DNA of 11,265 bases. It comes from UBA2022 sp964621555. GTDB lineage: Bacteria > Patescibacteriota > Dojkabacteria > SC72. Under the pieces are notes generated by a model, which had not been told where the DNA came from, ran no database searches, and was given only the letters and a program-made list of their open reading frames with translations. Numbering within the stretch: the stretch's first letter is position 1; each line of letters starts with the position of its first letter. Positions 7,001 through 11,265 of the stretch are shown here, piece after piece. The stretch covers positions 1-11,265 of the forward strand of contig CAZUOO010000026.1 of assembly GCA_964621555.1 (NCBI GenBank), given 5' to 3'. The position numbers and the translations under genes are program-made.

Positions 7001-8787
7001 GGGGATTGGTTGTTGCACAATTTGAGAACTTAAACCCAGGGGTGTACTCATTAACCGAGTTAGCATCTGATGGATTTAATTTTGATGGTTGCTATGTTTA
7101 TAAAGAGAGAATTGAAGAAAAGGAATTAAGTAATACACTCGAACTAACGCTTGGAAGTGGTGATGATGATGTACAGGTATGGTGTGAGAATAGTGCTCTA
7201 GAAACAGATCTAAGAATTACCAAGTTTAATAACTCTGGTGGTGCAGATCTTCTTGCAGGTAGTTCAGTAGTATATACAATCCTCGTAACTGCTCCTCAGG
7301 CTTCTGAATCAGAGGAAGCAGAAGTAACTGTACTAGATGAAATGTATACTCCTAAATACTTAGTTAATGACGTTGTTGTTACAGATCTAACACCTGAAGG
7401 AATAGATTACGTGGGGGGGACATGGACAGCAGTCTCCAATGTAAGAGGTGATCTTAAGATGTTGGGTATTGTTACAGAACCAATATACAATTCCCCTGGT
7501 AGTTGGGAATTGAAAGATATGGTTGAAGGAGAAGTCGTTACCTTAACATATCTTGCCAATATCTCTAATTCTCAAGATGCCGGTCTATATAAAGATTTAG
7601 CAATTGTAAAAGGTGTTGATGTTGTAACTGACCAAATAATTGGAGATGGAGACGATGGATTCTTTGCAGGAACAGATGTTAGAGTTGTTAATGATGTTGA
7701 GGAAGGAGAAGCGGAAGTATTAGGTGTTCAATTACCAAATACAGGAGCAGAAGCTATTCTCACAATCATGGCACTAGTAGCATCCGTACTCGGATTTATA
7801 ATGATTGCATTAAGTGGCGATAGGAAGAAGACTCTTAAAGGAACCATTGCAGCATTAATACTTGTTGCAGGTATCGTATCTTTAGCAAACCCAACACAAT
7901 CATATGCGGCAGAGAGTCTTGCTGTTAGGGTTGAACAACCTGCTACCCCTTCAAACAAGGTGGATATGAAGTTAGGATTTGTAGCATTAGATGTTGAAGG
8001 TAGGACTGTAACCCTTATCTGTGAAGTACAGAAACCAGGAGAAGGATCATTCGTGCAGTTTGATAATATAAAGAATTTAGGAAACGGTGGATCCAGTGGA
8101 GACTGTAATCTTGATAATACAATCCTATCAACTGAGGGTGAGTACAAGTTTAGGGCAACCGCAACTGCTATGGCAGATGTTATACCCTCCGCAGTTGTCA
8201 GTATGGTATTAGATACAACTGGTCCTGAATTAGTACAGGACTATGAGAAGGAAAAAGGTGTATGTACATATACTTTGACCTTTACAACTGCTAACGATGG
8301 AGAAACATCTAAAGTCCAAATATTTAGATCAACTCTTAAGAGCTTTGTAGCTAACAGTTCTACATTGGTAGAAGTACTCTCTGTAACTCCAAATCAGGAT
8401 GTTACATATGTTGATACTGTCCCAAATTGTGATGTCGAATATTACTACGCTGTAAGGGCGGTTGATGATGCAAATAACAGCTCCGATTTCACTGCAGATA
8501 CTGTGGTAACAGTTGTACCTGGTTTAATAGTCAACGGGGANNNNNNNNNNNNNNNNNNNNNNNNNNNNNNNNNNNNNNNNNNNNNNNNNNNNNNNNNNNN
8601 NNNNNNNNNNNNNNNNNNNNNNNNNNNNNNNNNNNNNNNNTCAAGTGATGATGAAGATACAGAAGCCACAGTAAGTAAGGTATGGGAGTGGTTGAAGTAT
8701 GTTCTTCTTGGTCTTGCTCTAGTAGCTGTTGGTGGAGTAGCATATGTATATGTTGCTAACCGAAGATCTCAAAAAGAAGTTAAGTAG
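4081..8787 (+). CDS. Giant surface protein: Cna-B repeats, internal LPNTG signal, second export module, C-terminal anchor
   Basis: 1568 codons, counting 100 N at 8541-8640. Residues 1-35 form a signal peptide (basic start, hydrophobic core, ...PSMYA). Residues 36-214 are an N-terminal domain I do not recognise. Residues 215-1040 hold eight Cna-B/SpaA-like repeats of about 92-114 residues. Each has a strand with Lys (as in VYKDV), a Y-x-x-x-E strand (GSYTINE, GVYTVEE) and a terminal Asn (CVNKQ); Lys, Glu and Asn are the family's isopeptide-forming positions. Residues 1041-1217 are DUF11-like (DLRITKFNNSGG...VVYTILV). LPNTG at 1218-1222, a hydrophobic helix and GDRKK make a complete sorting signal. 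The frame then continues through a second hydrophobic segment ending QSYA|AES, Ig/FN3-like domains to the gap, an acidic linker, and a C-terminal helix with NRRSQKEVK. Likely a cell-surface adhesin or stalk; its ligand is unknown. The sortase gene follows after 1 bp. True length across the gap is unknown. Confidence 0.9.
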   Translation: MKNFFKTMYKARKSAYSLFVLLMMQGYMLIPSMYALESSVKEVFAAVGDINASSHQGQESGGTYTGGNITQYSEGDYINFRFSVDAKKGPSSGKVAIHFTGDDGKCLFFDNYFGLAAVTAADGVTKPTVTVDSGPVASGFGTSQGIWTVVLNVDYPQTFATNSGVSIINYTLKLSYEAGDCNGSSQSSTLEKVSGDFGNIGAMNVPVPAKDIIELPTLTIVKAINSGTASPSDWCFNVSPSINGKSVYCIETDGNNVDRVVIENIPSVQNVATNYTITEINLPGYSFVSGVGTNCTFTGSTATATVTSASTAVNASCTFTNGVNPSGLTIYKDVQGPNGEAVVDTSESFTLTVNNADPREITDNESESYSPLSSGTYLVKETVPYGYVAYELRDFVTNELLGTDLTNGVNVTVGEAETRQVLLINRQLKGTLKVYKDVVSPIGEDVEDDTEFVVNISGTESHNDKNISEESSLELQLRPGSYTINEVLGDYTHGLGTQCNDYDFEITPGGLTELTCINQQTNATVVFHKEVVRDGEVEGTYDDSVTDEQEFEFSLTGVSEKAVVADKSGGKLTDSLSIVPGLYTVSEEYYSDFEFLGCRLGEEGELDKELSDLEFKSGQTYHIYCENRVKMGSIEVYKYLRDINGIALTELDDDTEFEISVEGPESYSNSKLVKASNSVSFVELKVGTYIVYEIGNDNYKFIEYVGGSEAITDGIEVEVVDREKAKVEVINQQLPGEFTLSKVLYNPDGQTENTTDETKFEFKLYSDSNKINQVGGIIYLASGEEHTFEGLNPGTYYLFESPSTNYEIDENCNPYEFTVESGVTTYTLSCYNNQINGTLNVYKSVRDIFGAEVDDDTEFEFTVNGEEYDFSQNSPRLEISLAPGVYTVEEIESTNYGSYEDLGCGENGEVEILSGQESEITCVNKQKPARVTVYKEVKNSKGEWFSVYSEQEFIVELSSSEYPTQQGTIADKSGGLVVAQFENLNPGVYSLTELASDGFNFDGCYVYKERIEEKELSNTLELTLGSGDDDVQVWCENSALETDLRITKFNNSGGADLLAGSSVVYTILVTAPQASESEEAEVTVLDEMYTPKYLVNDVVVTDLTPEGIDYVGGTWTAVSNVRGDLKMLGIVTEPIYNSPGSWELKDMVEGEVVTLTYLANISNSQDAGLYKDLAIVKGVDVVTDQIIGDGDDGFFAGTDVRVVNDVEEGEAEVLGVQLPNTGAEAILTIMALVASVLGFIMIALSGDRKKTLKGTIAALILVAGIVSLANPTQSYAAESLAVRVEQPATPSNKVDMKLGFVALDVEGRTVTLICEVQKPGEGSFVQFDNIKNLGNGGSSGDCNLDNTILSTEGEYKFRATATAMADVIPSAVVSMVLDTTGPELVQDYEKEKGVCTYTLTFTTANDGETSKVQIFRSTLKSFVANSSTLVEVLSVTPNQDVTYVDTVPNCDVEYYYAVRAVDDANNSSDFTADTVVTVVPGLIVNGXXXXXXXXXXXXXXXXXXXXXXXXXXXXXXXXXXSSDDEDTEATVSKVWEWLKYVLLGLALVAVGGVAYVYVANRRSQKEVK
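4723..7200 (+). repeat. Eight Cna-B-like domain repeats within the surface protein
   Basis: Approximate units: 4723-5058, 5059-5361, 5362-5640, 5641-5967, 5968-6279, 6280-6582, 6583-6858 and 6859-7200. They are diverged at DNA level but align by the Lys strand, the D-D-x-T-E-F segment, the P-G-x-Y-x-x-x-E strand and the terminal N-x-Q. Counting from zero, units 2 and 6 resemble each other most, as do the longer units 3 and 7, which share an ADKSGG insert. This suggests block duplication. Confidence 0.8.
7732..7908 (+). other. Internal sorting signal joined to a second signal-peptide-like segment
   Basis: Residues 1218-1276. LPNTG is followed by a hydrophobic helix (about 1225-1244) and GDRKK, which would normally end a sortase substrate. 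Without a stop, TLKG leads into another hydrophobic stretch (TIAALILVAGIVSLA) and ANPTQSYA before AES, a good signal-peptidase-like site. Read from Met1241 (base 7801), the segment has the n-, h- and c-regions of a secretory signal peptide. The predicted topology is a membrane hairpin with the RKK turn in the cytoplasm. Confidence 0.75.
8541..8640. other. Assembly gap, 100 N, in the surface-protein gene
   Basis: Exactly 100 N, a conventional placeholder length. The frames either side agree only if the true gap length is 1 modulo 3. It falls between the FN3-like domain (...VVPGLIVNG) and an acidic linker (SSDDEDTEA), where a low-complexity or repetitive linker is likely. Confidence 0.95.
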
Positions 8788-8788
8788 T

Positions 8789-9442
8789 ATGGATTCTAAA
8801 AGGAGGCTTATCAAAATTATTGGTAGCCTCCTTTTGTCACTTTCAGTTATATTTCTGCTCCTCACCTATGAGGATTATATAAAGGCAAATATTCAATATG
8901 CATTTTCAAGTAAAGGTAATGAGGATGTGGTTGTTTCAATAAAACCTAACGGAACCGAAGAGGTTGAAGATATTGAAACAGAGAGTGAAGATAAAACAGT
9001 ATTCATAGATCCGTTTTTTGGATTATACATACCTAAAATAGGCGCAAACTCCAATGTAATACCAAATGTCAGCCCATATATAGAAACAGAGTATACTAGC
9101 GCCCTAACCAAGGGGGTGGCTCATGCCAAAGGTACTGCACTACCAAATGAGGGTGGTAATACATTCCTCTTTGCACACTCTGCTGTTAACTTCTATGAAC
9201 AACGTAAGTACAATGTATACTTCTACCTTCTCACAAAACTAGAAGAGAATGATGATATCTATGTTAGTTATGATTCAGAGGTATATAGATATGCTGTAAA
9301 AGAAGTTAAGATTGTAGAACCTACTGATATAAAGTACTTAGGAAGGTATAAGGATAGGGAAACTATAACCCTGATGACATGTTGGCCAGCAGGATTTAAT
9401 CTTAAGAGAGTTATAGTGGTAGCAGATAGGGTGGTGGAGTAG
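8789..9442 (+). CDS. Sortase, membrane-anchored cysteine transpeptidase
   Basis: Cuts the Thr-Gly bond of LPxTG-type signals on exported proteins and joins them to an amine acceptor at the cell surface. Numbering from ATG 8789 (217 residues): a basic N-terminus (MDSKRR) and one membrane helix at about 7-25, then a linker rich in acidic residues, then the sortase barrel with GLYIPKIGANSNV at about 78-90. The catalytic triad is visible: His130 in LFAHSAVNF, Cys198 in TLMTCWPAGF, and Arg207 in KRVIVVA. ATG 8789 lies 1 bp after the stop of the surface-protein gene. A longer reading from 8744 would overlap that gene by 44 bp and place extra residues before the anchor, so I reject it. The obvious substrate is the LPNTG protein upstream. 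The subclass is uncertain; the TC-x-P-x-G context is closest to class D/E-like enzymes. Confidence 0.93.
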   Translation: MDSKRRLIKIIGSLLLSLSVIFLLLTYEDYIKANIQYAFSSKGNEDVVVSIKPNGTEEVEDIETESEDKTVFIDPFFGLYIPKIGANSNVIPNVSPYIETEYTSALTKGVAHAKGTALPNEGGNTFLFAHSAVNFYEQRKYNVYFYLLTKLEENDDIYVSYDSEVYRYAVKEVKIVEPTDIKYLGRYKDRETITLMTCWPAGFNLKRVIVVADRVVE

Positions 9443-9466
9443 ATTATTATTAACTCCTATTCCTAT
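9426..9466. terminator. Weak hairpin at the convergent sortase/pyrD junction
   Basis: GGAGT (9436-9440) pairs with ACTCC (9453-9457), and ATAGG (9426-9430) with CCTAT (9462-9466), separated by small internal loops. The hairpin covers both stop codons. There is no strong T-tract, so it is only a candidate bidirectional terminator. Confidence 0.25.
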
Positions 9467-10298
9467 ATAAACTCCCTACCGCTTCATCTATACTTGTATA
9501 TCCATCATCCTTAAGAAGTTTTTCCAACCCTCTATTAATCTCCCCAATTAACTGTGGACCTTCATATATCATACCTGTTATTAATTGAACAAGAGATGCA
9601 CCTCTCTTAATCTTCTCATATGCATCCTGTGCACTAAATATACCCCCTAATCCTACAATCTTAATACTGCCTCCAAACTCTCTATATACCTTTTCAATTA
9701 ACTCATTGGAAAGATCATATGTTGGTCTACCACTAAAATTCCCTTTAAGATCCTTAACTCTCTCTAACTCCTCTTTAACTATTGAACTACCNNNNNNNNN
9801 NNNNNNNNNNNNNNNNNNNNNNNNNNNNNNNNNNNNNNNNNNNNNNNNNNNNNNNNNNNNNNNNNNNNNNNNNNNNNNNNNNNNNNNNNNNTTTCTATTT
9901 AGTACCCTCTCTATTCCATCACTCTTAAACCCTTTGTTTACAAGCAGAGATTTGGAAATAGGGAGTCTAGCTAATCTAGGCTTAATATTTCCTTCATATG
10001 GGGAGAAGGTAACGGTACCTATAGATTGAAAACCAAAACCTACACTTTCTAGTACCTCTGTTAATTTACCATCGTAGTCAAAGCCAGCTGCCAACCCTAC
10101 TGGGTTCTTAAACTCAATACCTGCAATATTTTGTGAGAGTATAGGGGAGTCATACCTAAGTACTTTGGAGATGAGTTTTCGTGCTAAAGAGAATCTACCA
10201 ATAATCCTACCTTTATATGTAAAGAGGTTGTGAACGAATTCAGGATCTAGTTTAAAGAGAATTGGTTTTAGGATACCCTTGTACAGAATGTTTGTCAT
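9450..10298 (-). CDS. pyrD: Dihydroorotate dehydrogenase, class 2-type, with central assembly gap
   Basis: Oxidises dihydroorotate to orotate in de novo pyrimidine synthesis, with FMN as cofactor. Visible parts: an N-terminal extension with KPILFKLDPEFVHNLF, like the membrane-associating helices of quinone-linked class 2 enzymes; NPVGLAAGFDYDGK (FMN-binding strand); GTVTFSPYEGNIKPRLARL; NKGFKSDGIERVL; then after the gap FSGRP, IKIVGLGGIFSAQDAYEKI and GASLVQLITGMIYEGP. The catalytic base loop (N-x-S-S-P-N-T in class 2) and the central FMN/substrate residues fall in the 100 N. Compared with E. coli PyrD, about 110-120 residues are missing while the placeholder covers 33, so the real gap is probably some 330-370 bp. 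ATG 10298 is preceded by TAGAAT ending 8 nt upstream and an AGGG very close by. Convergent with the sortase gene, divergent from the next gene. Confidence 0.92.
   Translation of the reverse strand: MTNILYKGILKPILFKLDPEFVHNLFTYKGRIIGRFSLARKLISKVLRYDSPILSQNIAGIEFKNPVGLAAGFDYDGKLTEVLESVGFGFQSIGTVTFSPYEGNIKPRLARLPISKSLLVNKGFKSDGIERVLNRXXXXXXXXXXXXXXXXXXXXXXXXXXXXXXXXXXGSSIVKEELERVKDLKGNFSGRPTYDLSNELIEKVYREFGGSIKIVGLGGIFSAQDAYEKIKRGASLVQLITGMIYEGPQLIGEINRGLEKLLKDDGYTSIDEAVGSLYRNRS
9792..9891. other. Assembly gap, 100 N, in pyrD
   Basis: Placeholder gap inside the dihydroorotate dehydrogenase. Family length implies roughly 230-270 bp more sequence than is shown, so coordinates beyond this point are offset from the real chromosome. 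Confidence 0.9.
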
Positions 10299-10306
10299 TT
10301 CCCTGT

Positions 10307-10312
10307 ATTCTA
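10307..10312 (-). promoter_or_regulatory. Candidate -10 box of pyrD
   Basis: TAGAAT on the minus strand ends 8 nt before ATG 10298, again implying little or no leader. A partial Shine-Dalgarno (AGGG) lies only 2 nt before the ATG, too close for normal use. Confidence 0.3.
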
Positions 10313-10383
10313 TACCTTTAATCGTATTGTGAAAAGTATATAAAGTGGTAGAATTGGTGAGTAATTTTTATGAATATATATAT

Positions 10384-11166
10384 ATGAGTTCTGTAAAAAT
10401 AATAGCAAGGTTCTATCTCCCCCTTATACTTTTCTCCCTCATAGGTAGTCTTGTTGGATTGTTGGTTCGAAACTACTACGGTGTCGAACTATTTCTATCA
10501 GATGTCTCTGGTATGGGTTTGTTAATTGGTGTGGTTGGAACTGTCTATACATTGGTATCTGCTTTTGTTGTTGCCGAAGTATGGAGCCAGTTTAACTCAA
10601 TGGGTGAAATGCTTTCACAAGAGTCAAAAGCAATTAGCTCACTTTGGAACTTCACAAACTATTTTAATGATGCAAAGCTAACCAAATCAATGCGGGAATC
10701 ATTAGTTAGTTACATAGATGTAATTAAAGGGAAGGAGATTGATGATGCTTCAGTTCTAGTTAGGGCAACCCATCCTTCAACAGAATTAAAGAGGATTCAT
10801 GACATAATTGATGGTACACACTTTGATGATAAACGGGATAGTAGTATCTATCCTTCTTTTATAGAGGCTTTTGAAGAACTCTCTGCTATAAGAGCTAAGA
10901 GAATTGATGCAAGTGTATCTAGAGTTCCACTATTTCTGAAATCACTAATGATACTTCTTTCAACATTATTAGTAATCGGTTTTATACTGCTAGGTTTTAA
11001 CAGTACAGGTTTATACTTGTTTGCTCTGTTTGGAGTACTACTTGTTACTTCTGTAATATATAGCGTTATAAGTGATCTTGATAATCCATTTGAAGGAGTG
11101 TGGAATATGGATTTAAGTATGCTAAACCAGGCAAAGAAGTATATTATGGATGCTAAGCAGAAGTAG
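10384..11166 (+). CDS. DUF4239/bestrophin-like membrane protein
   Basis: Integral membrane protein with four hydrophobic segments, at about residues 9-28, 42-64, 183-203 and 209-230 counted from ATG 10384. A soluble loop of about 115 residues separates the two pairs. It contains VYTLVSAFVVAEVWSQFNSM leading into ESKAISSLWNF, a P-S-F-I-E-A-F-E-E-L-S...R-A-K-R-I segment, and a terminal SDLDNPFEGVWNMD. This arrangement, especially the W-x-x-F...E...L sequence and the D-L-D-x-P-F-x-G end, matches my recollection of the DUF4239 family, which is distantly related to bestrophin channels. Function is not established, and ion conductance is only an inference. In-frame GTG 10345, TTG 10354 and GTG 10357 could extend it by up to 13 residues. 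TATAAA at 10339-10344 abuts the GTG at 10345, making that one unlikely, but GTG 10357 remains possible. It is divergent from pyrD. Confidence 0.75.
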   Translation: MSSVKIIARFYLPLILFSLIGSLVGLLVRNYYGVELFLSDVSGMGLLIGVVGTVYTLVSAFVVAEVWSQFNSMGEMLSQESKAISSLWNFTNYFNDAKLTKSMRESLVSYIDVIKGKEIDDASVLVRATHPSTELKRIHDIIDGTHFDDKRDSSIYPSFIEAFEELSAIRAKRIDASVSRVPLFLKSLMILLSTLLVIGFILLGFNSTGLYLFALFGVLLVTSVIYSVISDLDNPFEGVWNMDLSMLNQAKKYIMDAKQK

Positions 11167-11177
11167 TATTAGTTTTT

Positions 11178-11215
11178 GTGAAAGTAATTGTTGTGTTAGT
11201 TGGCATACTTTCCAC
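11178..11215 (+). terminator. Weak hairpin downstream of the DUF4239-like gene
   Basis: GTGAAAGTA (11178-11186) pairs with TACTTTCCAC (11206-11215) with one bulged base. No clear T-tract follows. The remaining 11216-11265 holds nothing I can identify. Confidence 0.25.
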
Positions 11216-11265
11216 TTCTCGTTCTATGAATCTCTAATGTAGTGCACATATAGCCTAGACGCTTT

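Noticed and set aside
7728..8147. Minus-strand ORF of 139 codons inside the surface-protein gene
   Set aside because: It lies wholly within a clearly coding region on the other strand and has no recognisable motif; it is a shadow frame. The same applies to other antisense frames at 2910, 3217, 3514, 4605, 8445, 8531, 8893 and 9706.
8744..8788. Longer sortase start at 8744
   Set aside because: It would overlap the surface-protein gene by 44 bp. The basic n-region and membrane anchor begin properly at ATG 8789.
1..11265. Alternative genetic code with TGA as glycine (as in SR1 and Gracilibacteria)
   Set aside because: All real genes end in TAA or TAG and none needs TGA read-through. Reading the TGA at 2535 as Gly leads to a stop three codons later and does not restore the NYN protein.
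11167..11265. tRNA or small RNA at the window end
   Set aside because: No cloverleaf or conserved tRNA boxes could be found; only a weak bulged hairpin is visible.

Overview
This is AT-rich bacterial DNA with short intergenic gaps, few recognisable Shine-Dalgarno sites and stops that are all TAA or TAG. It carries an unusually long nucleoside diphosphate kinase, a NYN-nuclease gene pair, and a giant Cna-B-type surface protein next to its own sortase. Together these suggest a monoderm-like member of the Candidate Phyla Radiation/Patescibacteria, in the style of Dojkabacteria or Katanobacteria. That placement is a judgement from gene content, not a computed result. Two runs of exactly 100 N (8541-8640 and 9792-9891) show that the window comes from a scaffold with unresolved gaps.

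Left part (1-2750): the 3' end of a diacylglycerol kinase gene (dgkA) meets an unrecognised minus-strand gene tail to tail, and that gene diverges from ndk. Next comes a tandem pair of NYN-domain (PIN-like) nuclease genes. Each unit opens with the same 107-bp segment (105/107 identical), which carries a perfect 23-bp palindrome. Each closes with the same roughly 49-bp segment (45/49). The coding interiors are only roughly 40-45% identical as protein, by eye. Neither copy has an ATG, GTG or TTG at the expected N-terminus. The second copy is broken by a one-base shift in an A5 run.

Middle (2750-8790): two small minus-strand membrane proteins form an operon and look like distant paralogues. A divergent intergenic region with two tandem sigma70-like promoters then leads into a 1568-codon secreted protein. 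This protein has an N-terminal signal peptide, an N-terminal domain, eight Cna-B-like repeats with visible Lys/Glu/Asn isopeptide positions, a DUF11-like domain and an LPNTG sorting signal. The reading frame does not stop after the sorting signal. It continues into a second signal-peptide-like segment, further Ig/FN3-like domains and a C-terminal membrane anchor. A sortase gene starts one base after its stop codon, so anchor substrate and enzyme form one operon.

Right part (8790-11265): convergent to the sortase gene is pyrD, a class 2-type dihydroorotate dehydrogenase whose central catalytic part falls in a gap. It diverges from a four-helix membrane protein of the DUF4239/bestrophin-like type. 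The most interesting items are the NYN cassette pair, the fused two-module surface protein, the cysteine pairs that are gained and lost together across its repeats, and the repeated placement of -10 boxes 8-10 nt before start codons, which suggests leaderless transcripts.
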